A stretch of DNA of 64,000 nucleotides from Pithys albifrons albifrons (lineage: Eukaryota; Chordata; Aves; Passeriformes; Thamnophilidae), in NCBI RefSeq assembly GCF_047495875.1, contig NC_092497.1, positions 32,991,375 to 33,055,374 on the forward strand, in the 5' to 3' direction. Below, one piece after another: positions 33,264-44,085 of this stretch. Below the pieces are notes generated by a model. It worked only from the letters and a program-made list of their open reading frames with translations. It was not told the DNA's origin and ran no database searches. Every line of letters begins with the position of its first letter. Positions within the stretch are counted from its first letter, which is position 1. Both the position numbers and the translations under genes were made by a program.

Positions 33264-34249
33264 CTACCCTTGCTTCCTGCAAGTGTGCTGGTGGCTAAAA
33301 AGGCCATTATGGGATAGGCAAGCCTGGTCACAAAAGGCACAGCAGAACGTCTCCTTTGGCGATATTGGTGAGGAACGGTTCTTTCTCTGCTGTCTTTTCT
33401 CCTCGAGACTGATTCTGCGTGCATTCTCAAAGGAAGCAGCAGCGTTGTGAATGGTGCGTCTCCATGAATCCCGATTGGAGGCTAGAGTGGACCATTGATA
33501 GCAGTCAATATGGCCAAAGCTGAGGTATTGTTTCAGGGAGTCCTTGTATCTCCTCTCTGGAGCTCCTCTCTTGCGGCAGCCGGTGGCGAGTTCCCCATAG
33601 AGCAGAATATTTGGGAGGCGGTGATCCTCCATCCTGGAGACGTGCCCTGCCCAGCCCAGCTGTGTTCTCATCAGCATGGCCTAAATACTGGTGACCCCTA
33701 CCTGTTCAAGAATAGACACATTAGTCACATAATCAGACCAGTGGATGTTTGGGTTTGAACGGAGGCAGCACTGATGGAAGCGTTTGAGAAGCCGCAGGTG
33801 GTGGCGATAGATGATCCATGATTCAGACCCATATGAAAGAGTAGACAGTACAATGGCTCTGTAGACCCTGATCTTTGTACTTTTCTTCAGGTGTTTATTG
33901 GACCAGACTCTTTTATGGAGTTTTCTGAAGGCTCTGTATGCCTTTGCTAGCCTGTTGTCTATCTCTTTCTCAATCTTACTGTCTGAGGAAATGATACTTC
34001 CCAGATAGGTGAACTGCTGGACTGACTTAAGCTCTGATTCGCCTCTGGTGATGTGAGGATGATGGAAGACTTCCTGCAGTGCAGGTTGGTAGAGAACTTC
34101 TGTCTTCTTCAAGCTAACTTCCAGCCCAAAAAGCTCAGCAGCCTCTGCAAAGCAGGATGTTACGTTGCTTCTGTGTGAGCAATGAGAGCGTCATCATCAG
34201 GAAAAAGCAGCTCATGGACAAGGTGATTTAGGGTCTTAGTGTGGGCCTT
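33264..34249 (-). pseudogene. RTE ORF2, RT palm to C-terminus
   Basis: It begins, on the minus strand, at the ERV insertion point. The RT catalytic box reads LFPDDDAL with the aspartates at 34190-34198, where FADD is usual. The thumb (34112-33681) includes the FTYLGS..SS block. The C-terminal part (33677-33264) has GWAGHVSRMEDHRLP, then a CxxC...H-type finger (CAFCDQACLSHNGLFSHQ) near residues 113-130. Several frameshifts separate the blocks, so the protein is dead. It belongs with the N-terminal half at 37950-40140. Confidence 0.85.
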
Positions 34250-34690
34250 TGTAGGGGTGAGTGTATGTGCATCTCTTAAGGAAAGCTGTTTGGAGTTCTA
34301 CCTTAAAGAGAATAGAGCTACCTGGAGTATGTGTGGTGGCTTGTAGCCAATGAGAGGCTGTGGTGTATGCAAGGTGAATTGGTTAACCAATTACGTGGCA
34401 GCATGTTAGATGTGAGAGTGCATAAAAGGTGTGGACATTACTGTGTAAGAAAGAGATTTACTAGGATGTGAGTCAGTCAGATCTAGATCTACTAGGATGT
34501 GAGGTGATGTAATAGGAACTAATAGGAGCTATCTACTTCTACTACGAGCTATGAGAACTGTCTGTTAACCTATCTTGAATAAACTCTCTAAGTTGTGAGC
34601 CTTCTGATCAAGCCTTCTGATGACTGCTGTGCCTGAGCTCTTCTGACCGTCAGTCCACAGCCCAGCTCGGTATAAGGGGCTCCCCCTATA
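34250..34690 (+). repeat. 5' LTR of the short ERV
   Basis: It runs from TGTAGGGG to CCCCTATA. It has a TATA-like cataaaagg near 34421 and AATAAA at 34578-34583. The 3' copy lacks about 37 bp near position 70, probably deleted between short gag repeats. Confidence 0.9.
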
Positions 34691-36913
34691 ACTGATGACC
34701 CTGAATGTGCAGACCCAATGTTTCCCTGGATCTGTGGACGTGCCGAAGAGTCGATGAGCTGTGGGTGATTGATGATGGAGGTAATCTCCTGAAGGTAACG
34801 GACAAGGGTATTTGTTAGTGTGGCAGAGTTTTTGCTGTGATCGAGGTCATGGGAAAGCCGTTCTGAGAACGGAATCTAAAAGATATTCTCCGGGATGGCT
34901 GTTGCAGCTGAGGTGGCATCTTGGAAAAGGCCGCTGTGTGGGGAATGTGGCAGAAGCGTCAATGCCAGAACACCTGGAGTTCTTCAGGTGAGCCACTAAG
35001 AGCAATTGAAAGAGATGGGGACCTTGAGATAGTAGATCTCTGGAGGAGAGCGTGATAGTGCTTAAAGTGAACGGGGTAATTATCGCTTTAAGATCATGAG
35101 GGCATAGCATGCAGAAGTGTGTGAGACAGAATGACTGAAAACGGTAAATGAATTTAAGAGGCAAGAAAGAGAAGGCAGAGATAAGGTAGATTAAAAGAAA
35201 GGACTGTTAACACATGCTGTAAGGGCAGAAAAAATAAGAAACTGTCGACTTAAGAAATCTCATGCTGTACGAAAGAGTTAAGTTGGAAGAAGGTTTTCTG
35301 TTCTGCATGGTAAATCAAAGTGCTGGTAAGAGGACTGGTGCTAATTAACAAGGACTCTGACAAGCTGAACTGATAAGAAGGTAACTAGCTAGCTAGGAAT
35401 AACAGAAACGGGAGAAGAGGCAGCTTTATTACCACCATAAAACGTGTTGCCTGCTAAGACTGTGGAGAAGCTTTCATACTGAAAAGTGCTGCTTTAAAGT
35501 TTGAGTTTAGGTCAACTGTTGCTCTGAGAGACTGTGTAATAGCTTATTGGCTGCATATTGATAACTTTGCATAAGATGAGGAATTTCAACTGCGTATTTC
35601 AAGATGGCGCTGAACCCCACAGAGAAGGGAGGGACCCACCCTCGGGGGGGGGGCAAGAGTAACACCCCCAGGGAGGTCTCTCCATGTCACGAGTGTCGGC
35701 TACTGCAAGGAATGTTGGGCATTGAAGTTCATCAGTTGCAAGGGACTGCTGGGTGTTACAGGTAAAACAGCATCTGGTGGCTCCAAGGTCATCATCATGA
35801 CAACAAAGGCAAGCAGTTGAAATGGGTTTGACGGTGATGAATAGCAGCTGAAGTCTGCTTGCAGCGCAGCTAAAAGACAAAAACCTCGCACCTCGGGACA
35901 GAAGCCCTGGAGTCAATCAGAGAGCAGGACTGCAGCAAAACACCTCTCAGAAAAGGAGAAAACATCAGAGAAGAAGAGAAGACCAGCAAAGCACCTCTCA
36001 GAGAAGGAGAGCAGCAAAGCATCTCTCAGAGAAGAAGAAAACATCAGTGGGAAGAAGAGAGCAACAAAGAAACCTAGAGTAGTGAACTGGACTTTTGCTA
36101 AAAGGGTGAAAAGCAGTGTGGACAATTAATAATGTGTGAACAGTTAATAACTTGAAAAAGGTTTCTGGGTTTTTTGTCTCCACAGGTCAAGATCAACAAT
36201 GGACAAGAGCTGTTGCAGTGCTGGGAATATCAAAGCAGATGAAGACAAATAATAGTTCAGCTTACGTGGTTTGGGTTTGTTCTTGCAAGTGAACATCTGG
36301 TAATGCAGAGTGACTGGTGTTAACTTGAAACAGAGTCATACTATGGTTTGGCGTGCTAAGAAGGCCAAGAATGCAGAAAATTAAGGTGTTAAGATGTTAA
36401 CTGAATATAGAGTAATATGTATAGCATGGGGTAACATACTGCTAGAAGATGATGTTAAGTTTGCTATAGTTTAATGCAGATAAGATATGGTTTAATGCAA
36501 CTAAGATTTTTGTTACTAATACATGTGTTGAAAAAAGTGAAAAAACAGAATGAAAAGAAGAGAAAAAGTGTTAAAAGATGTTATAAAAATAAGAAAAAAG
36601 AAAAAAGTGTTGGAAAAAAGTGAAAAAAAAACAGAAAGAAAATAAGAGAAAAAGTGTTAAAAATGTTATAAATAACACAAAAAAAACCACAGAAAAAGCG
36701 GAAAAAGTGAGTGGAACAGTGATGAGTGATGAATGAATGATGAATGAAGGTAGATGAACAAAGAACTTTAAGGATGAACTGGAGATCGGTTATAACTGAA
36801 GGAGTCTTTTTGGACAATTGTGACATTAACATCAGGTGGGGGTAGTCTTCTACAAGGGCCCTGTAGAGGATTACAGCAACCTCTTTTGTGACAAAATTAC
36901 AGAAAGGGGGAAT
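34691..36913 (+). other. Internal region of the short ERV, no retroviral genes
   Basis: Just inside the LTR lies TGATGACCCTGA (34693 onward), which resembles a tRNA-Trp primer site with mismatches. The region has no long frame. A 53-codon frame at 35604-35765 starts in a good context (aagATGG) and ends in a Cys/His/Leu-rich tail; I do not recognise it. Imperfect direct repeats of a caaagcacctctcagagaagg-like unit fill about 35930-36060. A-rich repeats of gaaaaagtgtt type fill about 36530-36700. The purine tract agaaagggggaa (36901-36912) adjoins the 3' LTR. Confidence 0.75.
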
Positions 36914-37949
36914 TGTAGGGGTGAGTGTAAGCACATCCCTTAAGGAAAGCTGTTTGGAGTTCTATCTTTGTCCTAGTTCAGCAGGAGGGACCAGCTAACC
37001 CTGTGTGGGGGTGATCAAAGCTGTGTATTCTACCCCCTCTATTCATTCCCCAAGGACAATGGGCCATTAGCAGCAGCTGCCCAGGGAGCCATTATCACTT
37101 CACACCCAGCCTGAGGGGGCGGAGCTGCTAATGGGCCATCAACAGCTCAACACCCCCTGGCTCCCAGAGTTAATCACCCATTGTGTGAGTCCCCGCCCAG
37201 GGGGAGGGACTGAGAGCTCCCTGAGGGTACATAAGGGGTGGGTAAGAAGACCTCGGGAACCTCTCGTCGGATCCAGAGCAGCAGCAGGACCTCGACAGGA
37301 GGAGATCACCGCTCTCGCTCAGACCACAGCCCTCGCCTGCACCAACAGGTTTTTCTTTTCCTTTTGCTCTGGACTTGGGGGAACCACAGGGGTCTCAGCA
37401 CAAGGGCAAACAAACCCCCTTGGGTTTGTGCCCCAGGACACTGGGTTATACTGCTGGGGTTTTGTGAGTTGAAAGCAATCTCCCTTGTGTGTCAGTGTTG
37501 TTATTGTAATATTATTATTAAATTTTAGGTCTGACTTATAATCTCTCTCGTGGTGAGTTCATTTCCCCTGCTGGTTCACCTTTAAGCCAGCACAATCTTC
37601 AAGAGAATAGAGAGGCTCTGGTGTATGCAAGGTGAATTCGTTAACCAATTATGTGGCGGCATGTTAGATGTGAGAGTGCATAAAAGGTGTGGACATTACT
37701 CATGAGAGAGAGATTTACTAGGATGTGAGAGTCAGTCAGATCTAGATCTACTAGGATGTGAGGTGATGTAATAGGAACTAATAGGAACTATCTACTTCTA
37801 CTACGAGCTATGAGAACTGTCTGTTAACCTATCTTGAATAAACTCTCTAAGTTGTGAGCCTTCTGATCAAGCCTTCTGATGACTGCTGTGCCTGAGCTCT
37901 TCTGACCGTCAGTCCACAGCCCAGCTCGGTGTAGCGGCCTCCGCCTATA
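36914..37949 (+). repeat. 3' LTR of the short ERV, split by a solo LTR
   Basis: The parts are 36914-36968 and 37600-37949, matching the 5' LTR either side of the inserted family A LTR and its duplicated ATCTT. It ends CGCCTATA. Confidence 0.9.
36969..37594 (+). mobile_element. Solo LTR, ERVL family A, young
   Basis: Nearly identical to the LTR at 4800-5426 over its full length. It is flanked by ATCTT (36964-36968 and 37595-37599). It lies inside the 3' LTR of the short ERV and is the youngest layer of this nest. Confidence 0.96.
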
Positions 37950-40140
37950 GGCCTTCAGTCGCCTTAGGTTGAATAGGCTTCCATCGATACGATATCAGAT
38001 GTAGATGCCGTTTTCTTCATCGAGGTCTGCTGTGGCTCTTTGGAGCATCATGCTGAAGAAGATTGTGAATAGAGTTGGTGCAAGAACGCAACCTTGTTTC
38101 ACACCATTGGTTATTGGTAAGGGCTCAGAGAGTGCATCACCATATCTGACTTGTCCATGCTGATCCTCATGTAGCAGGATGATCATTTTGAGGAACTTGG
38201 GGGGACATCCTAAATATTCCAAGATCTGCCACAGGATTTTTCTGCTCACAGTGTCAAAAGCTTTGGTGAGGTCAATGAAGGTTGTATAGAGACCTTTGTT
38301 CTGTTCCCTACACTTGCAGTTGTCTGAGAACAAATACCATGTCTGTGGTGCTCCTCTTGGCTCTGAAATCACACTGGCTTTCAGGTAAAAGTTCTTCTGC
38401 AATAGTGGGTACTAATCTGTTCAGAAGTACTCTTGCAAGGATTTTACCAGCAATGGAGAGCAAAGTAATATCTCGGTAATTTGAGTAGTCTGATTTTTCT
38501 CCTTTCTTCTTGTACAGGGTGATGATGACTGTGTTACAGAGATCTAATGGTAGTTTGCCTTGTTCCCAGCAATGCACAACAAGCTCGTGAAATTTAGCAT
38601 GGAGTGCTTGACCTCCATGCTTCCAGATTTCGGGTGGAGTTCCCTCAACCCCAGCTGCCTTGCCAGTTTTCACCTGCCGAATGGCCTTAAGTGTCTCTCC
38701 CATAGTAGGGGCTATATCCAATTCATTTTTCACTGGTTGTTGTGTAATGTGCTGAATTGCTTAACCTTGGACTACACGGTTGGCACTGAAGAGAGTCTAA
38801 AAATGTTCAGACCATTGGTTCAGGATGGACGTTTTATCTGTGAGAAGCATTTGACCATCTGCACTGAGTAGGGGGCTTTGAGCCTGGTGTGTAGATCCAT
38901 ACACTGCTTTCAGAGCCTCATAGAGTCCTCTTTGGTCACTCAAATTTGTGCATAGTTGGGTCTTTTTGCGAGCTTGAGCCACCATTTTTTCTGAATGTCT
39001 CAAAGTTTCCGTTGGAGCTTACTGCATGCAAGACAAAAGGCAACCTCCACTTCAAACTCAAACCTAAGAGAGGCGGCATTCCAAGAAGGAGACTCCAAGT
39101 TAACAATCTTCTAGCAGCTACAGTGAGAGATAGCTTTCTAGTAAACCTTCAAACTAGGCTTAAAGATAATCCCATAGATCCCTCTCCTGAAGCACTTTGG
39201 CAACATATTAAAAATAGTATCCTGCAGTCCTCTGAAGAGTCCTTAGGGTTCTCCTCCAGGGAAAACAAAGACTGGTTTGATGAAAACAATCAAGAGATCC
39301 AGGAATTGTTGAAGAAGAAGAGAACTGCTCACCAAGCACACCTTGCTCAGCCATCCTGCCATATAAGAAAAGTTAAGTTTGCAATGCATAAGGCAGTGGT
39401 CTGTTTGACATTCTGCACTAGGCATCACTCAGGTATGATGGACATCACCAACATTTCTCTGTTGCACTAAGACATAGTCAATGAGATGCCAGTGCTTGGA
39501 TCGAGGATGCATCCAGGTTGTCTTCAGGCTTTCTTTCTGCTGAAAGATAGTGTTGGTGATGGTGAGCTGCTCTTCTGCACAAAACTATAGCAGAAGGTGT
39601 CCGTCGTCATTGCAGTTACCAACACCATGCTTGCCCAGGACTCCTTTCCAGGCTTTAGAATTCTGACCTACTCTGGCATTGAAGTCACCAACGATTATGA
39701 TCTTATCAATTGCAAGAACGTTTTGGGTGAGGAGGCGCAGGTCAGTGTAGCATTTGTCTTTTTCCACCAGATCAGCTTGGAAAGTTGGGGCATATACACT
39801 AAAAAGAACAACATGTTACTTGTTGAGTACTGGGAGGCGTAAGGACATAATGCAATTGGAATGACCTGCTGGCAAAGTTTCAGTTTTGAGGGCAATGGAG
39901 TTTTTAATCATGAAGCCAACTCCAGAAAGGTGTCTTTCAGTTTTGGGTTTGCCTGATCAGTAGAGTGTGTAGCCGGCACCACCTTCTTCAAGGCTGCCTT
40001 TCTCATGAAGATGAACTTCACTGAGAGCAGCAATGTCTATGTTGAGTCATGACAGTTCATGGGGAATTAGAGCAGAACGACACTCAGGACGTCCACTATC
40101 CCCAGTATCAAGCATGGTTGTGATGTTCCAACATGCGAGT
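37950..40140 (-). pseudogene. RTE ORF2, endonuclease and RT fingers/palm
   Basis: Read on the minus strand. The APE-type endonuclease runs from about 40140 to 39405, with VYAPTF-like and GDFNARVG motifs (39695-39670) and a final ..TDH near 39405. After the inverted segment comes the linker (39003-38797). Then the RT: an AAGVEGTPPEIWK block (38730-38640), FIDLTKAFDTVSR (catalytic Asp near 38273) and NGVKQGCVLAPTLF (near 38110-38070). It ends where the short ERV entered. Stops and frameshifts are frequent. APE endonuclease nicks the target and RT copies the LINE RNA there. Confidence 0.85.
39018..39401 (+). other. Inverted internal segment of the RTE LINE
   Basis: Here the LINE's coding sense lies on the plus strand (open frame from about 39024, with KDWFDENNQEIQELLKKK), while both flanks code on the minus strand. 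The segment is the stretch between the end of the endonuclease and the RT linker, so it is the correct piece in reversed orientation with nothing obvious lost. Inverted ACTGC/GCAGT sit at the two junctions. Confidence 0.8.
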
Positions 40141-40500
40141 GTGAATTTGAACACAGCTTTGGAGGCAGGTGTATGCCTTTGTGTTTTAGTCTTTGTTTGA
40201 CAGCATCAGATGATGCCCATTGGCCATGGATAGCCAACTGGGTGAGGGATGGAGATCAGCTTTGGTTAGGCCACCTTTTCTAGCCCCATCTCTGTGTGGC
40301 GCAAGCAGTAGTCTCCTGAAAAGCTGATTAGTCATTCAGGATGCTGCTGAACCAGACTAATTTCTGGGATCAGTCTTGAGCAACTAATGTTCTGAACCAC
40401 ATACATGCAGGGTTGGGGCTGCGCCTTCCAGTGCACCATATCACCCGCCATTTGAACCCTAACCTGTCACTACAGGGCTTTGCAATGTGGGTGAACCCTT

Positions 40501-41539
40501 CGAGCCTGCACAATGGATTTTTTAGGTGAGGCACGGAACTTTAGCGTGTACGGAACTGGCCCCAGCCTTTATTCATAAGGTTCATCTGCCACAGCCTAGC
40601 ATGTTTGGACAGTGACAGTGAATACCTCAGGATGTAGGTTTGGATTAGAATATCCTTCTCTTAGATGGATAGCGTTACAGGGCTAAGTGAGCTCCATCTA
40701 CCTGGGTTTTGGAATTAGAGTTGTTCTTCTTCTAGGATGGTTGCCGAGGGGCTAGCAAGCCCATACTGCCTGTGTATACACTTTGTCTGACCATTCAGCT
40801 GAGACTTGTCTGGCATGGGAGACCCTACTGGAGGTACATACCACTGCCAGCATAGCATGCAACATCATGAGGGCATGCAAGCTTCTCCCCCACGGCAAGG
40901 GGGTGTTCACATAGAAGCATCTTTGTTAGTACTGTCAGAACATTATAACGATTTTATTATGGCAGATGTTTTTTATTTCTGGGGTAGTGGAAGCAGTAAT
41001 TTTGTTCTCTACCCTTTTCTGAATACTCTCCCACTGTCTTTTACAGCTACACATTTTTGTGGTGTATTCAGATGTCAAAACAGCAAGCATTTTGTGTGTG
41101 TGTGTGTAAAATCAGTAATTTAAGCACTCAACACAAATATGGATTAATGGTCAGCTTAAGAGGTTGTTTAGTTGCATAAATATCTCCCTACATTTGTCCT
41201 GCTCCCACCAAGACTTCATTTGCTGAAATAGATTCTGCATTATATTAGTTCTGATTCATCATTACTTGATAAGCTGCTTTGACATAAATTTATAGACCTA
41301 ATGGATAAAGCCAAGGTTTTTGTAATTCTTTAAACACATTTAACATTGATGCTATACTTCATTAGCTTTACTACTTTTGACTTTCCTAGGGGAAGAACAT
41401 TGTCAGGAATCTCTACTCAAGCTGTCTTCTCTTTTATAATAGTATTTAAAGCTGCTACTGCACTTCAAATATATGAAATTCTGACTCATGGTTCTTTTAT
41501 CTACAGTTATATTTTCCTTGAGAAATGTAACTTGAAGAA
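40501..41539. other. No gene seen
   Basis: It includes the possible 5' fringe of the RTE LINE and a short GT run near 41094. No supported frame. Confidence 0.5.
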
Positions 41540-42670
41540 CCTTTATGGAGAATGTTGCACCTTAGCCTGGAGAAGAGAAGGCTCAGAGAAGACCTGATCA
41601 TTCTCTACAGCTACCTGAAAAGAGATTTGTAGCCAGGTGGATATCAGCCTCTTCTCCCAATAGGACAAGAGGACAAGGTCTTAAGCTGTGCCAGGGGTGG
41701 TTTAGGTTAAGTTCTCAAAAGAAGTTCTTCACGGAATGAGTGATTTGGCATTAGGATGGTGTCCTAGTTTAGCAGGTGGGACTAGTTTATCACTGTGTGG
41801 ATGATCAAAGCTACGTAGTTCACGCCCTCTATTAATTTCCCAAGAACTGTTAACAATGGACCATTTGCAGCGGCTGCCCAGGGCACACTGGACTCCTCAG
41901 GGTGTGAGCTGGGTGCGAAAGACATCTGTGAGATAAGAGCTGTGATAACTCCCCTCCAGGAAATCATTAGCACCTTCACACTCAGCCTGAGGGGGCGTGT
42001 CTGCTAATGGGCCAGCCACAAGTCCAAAATACCCCCTGATTCACAGAGTCAGATCACCCATTGTGTAGCTCTCCACCCTGGGGGAAGTACTGGGTGCTCC
42101 CACCTGGGCCGTAGGGTACATAACCTTAGGGTTTGAAGACCTTGGGGAACAACTTCTCAGACCAAAAGGAGGACCAGAACCTCAACAGGAGAAGGCCACC
42201 ACTCTCGATCAGACTGTGAACACCACTTTTCACCAGACTGCAAACATCATCTGCACAAACAGGTTTTTTACCTCCTTTTGCTTTGGACTCAGGGAACCAC
42301 GTGGGGCTCAGCACAGGGGATAACAAAATCCCTTTGTATTTGTGCCCCAGGGCACTGGGTTACACTTCTGGGTTTTGTGGGTTAAAACCTCTTTGTGTCA
42401 TTGTATTTATTGTAATATTTTTTATTAAATTGTAACTCTGACTTGTAATCTTTCCTGAGCTGGGTTCATTTCTCCTGCCGGTTTACCTTTAAACCAGTAC
42501 AGATGGGCTGCCCAGGGGGTGGTGGGTTAACTGTTCCTGGAGGTATTTAAGAAGAGGCTAGATGTGGCACTTACTGTCATGATCTAGTTAACATGTTGGT
42601 GGGTCATAGGTTGGTCTTGATGATCTCGAAGGTCTTTTTCAACCTAGGTGATTTGGTGATTCTGTAATTT
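41540..42670 (+). mobile_element. CR1 3' end fragment, split by a solo LTR
   Basis: CR1 ORF2 end and 3' UTR on the plus strand (an AWRREGSEKT-like block near 41570). It continues after 42507 through the GGTCTTGATGATCTCGAAGG-type 3' UTR to a GATTCTGTAATT-like end near 42670. Confidence 0.85.
41760..42501 (+). mobile_element. Solo LTR, older ERVL family A relative
   Basis: A 742-bp LTR related to 4800-5426 but clearly diverged and about 115 bp longer, with an extra segment near 41880-41965. It is flanked by GATGG (41755-41759 and 42502-42506). Confidence 0.92.
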
Positions 42671-43096
42671 TGAGCTTATTCTTATTTGGTCATTACTAGT
42701 ATGATGTTGACTAGGTTGACTATGATTTTGACTGTGTCAACTATGATGACCTGATGTAAAGCTCTCAAACTTTTTGTGTTTTTTTTTTTATTTTTTGTAT
42801 CCTCAGTGACAAAGATAATAGAGGTCAATACTCCTCTTAACTTTCAAAGTGGTATAACATCAGGTATTTAACAGTTATTTTTGTCCTAATTTTAGGCTAC
42901 AAAATGTTGAATTACTTTGGTAAGATGAAAAATTCCTATGATTTTAATAAGGAAGAGACATGATTTAATTTGGCTTTACACATTCAAAATGGATTTTCAA
43001 TGATTTGTCATTTTCATTGAACTATCCCTAAACTTTTTATTTTTCCTTCATGTTGCACTGCTGCTTGAGAGCTACATTTTTGGTGATGTTTCTGGG

Positions 43097-44085
43097 TGTC
43101 CTAGTTTAAGGGAAACCAAAGTGTTTATCAAGACCAGAGGAGAGGATTCCTCCTCAATAACCACATCATCCCTTATGAAATTGAAAAGAACTTTAATTAG
43201 AAAATGTATATAAGAAGGATAACTGTACTACTATATGTGTATATATATATATATACAGATTTAACTATAAACAGACCAGGGCAAACTACTTCCCCAGCAC
43301 CCAAAAAACAACCCCCAAAACCTGTAGTTTCCTCCTGGTGTAATTATGTTTATAAACAGTGGCAGTGTTGCAAGTCAGCTGGCCATGAGGGGAATTCTTA
43401 GTCTTTTCCCAGTGAGGCAGAGGCAAGGCAGGGGGTGTATGACTCATGTAGGGGCAGAATGAAGCCATTTCCATGGGGAAGAGCACTCCTTGTCCTTTGT
43501 TCAAAGAAGTTGAGAAGTGGTGGTAGTTCCCAGAAATCTCCTTGCAGTCAAAGTCAGTCCCTAGGAAAACAACAAAGTTTGTAATGTATCCTGAAGCAGC
43601 TGTGACCCTCCTCTCTTTCTTCTCTCTCTCTGAAGTTTAGGGTGCCCAGTGATGGAGGGGGCAAGGCACAGAGCAGAGGCAGAAGGAGCTCTCACCTGCT
43701 CAGCAAACAATTGCTTCCTGTCCCAGCAGCTGCCCCAAAATAAAGTGAAGCCACCACACAGGAAAAGCCTCTCCCCCTTCCAAGTGCTGGGAGTCTATTC
43801 CTTACCTCTGCCACACCATTAAATTGGAATCTAGAGTCATCAACCACATCTTTGTTCTCAGTCCTCGCACTTAAACTCCCAAAACCATTGTGTTGGTGGG
43901 GAGAGAAAAATTCCCTGAAGAACCCGACCACCTTTATTTTTTTGAACCTTTAACACTGGACTTAATAAACAAAAAAAAGAAACCAAAGTAAAATACACTC
44001 CCCTAACCCCCTCCCCCACCCAAAGTCTTGTTAATTTTTCAACAAATGAACTTTTTATTAAATTATTACCAAAAAAATATATCAC
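43097..44085 (-). mobile_element. LTR-like element, family C, diverged
   Basis: The left part (43097-43420) matches, in reverse, the right end of the LTR at 48946-49861, including the TA run and the aaacagaccag..gcaaact block. The right border is uncertain and no target duplication was found. Confidence 0.6.

Larger units (their letters stand above)
34250..37949 (+). mobile_element. Short non-autonomous ERV inserted in the RTE LINE
   Basis: The 5' LTR is 34250-34690. The internal region is 34691-36913. The 3' LTR is 36914-37949, itself split by a solo ERVL LTR. A 6-bp duplication GGCCTT flanks the whole (34244-34249 and 37950-37955). The internal region holds no gag, pol or env, so it must have been moved in trans. 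A 6-bp duplication is usual for alpha- and betaretrovirus-like integrases. The strand follows LTR polarity (AATAAA at 34578, purine tract by the 3' LTR). Confidence 0.9.
33183..40500 (-). mobile_element. RTE-type LINE, minus strand, with nested insertions
   Basis: On the minus strand: endonuclease, RT, a C-terminal zinc-finger region, then a simple ATG/ATC-repeat tail. That architecture and a simple-repeat tail are typical of RTE non-LTR elements, which in birds are known as AviRTE. It is split at 34249/37950 by a short ERV and carries an inverted internal segment. The 5' border is approximate; sequence resembling the element's start region reaches to about 40.5 kb. Confidence 0.82.

Noticed and set aside
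38946..39470. 174-codon plus frame as an independent gene
   Set aside because: Its central part is the RTE LINE coding sequence in inverted orientation; the ends read antisense LINE.
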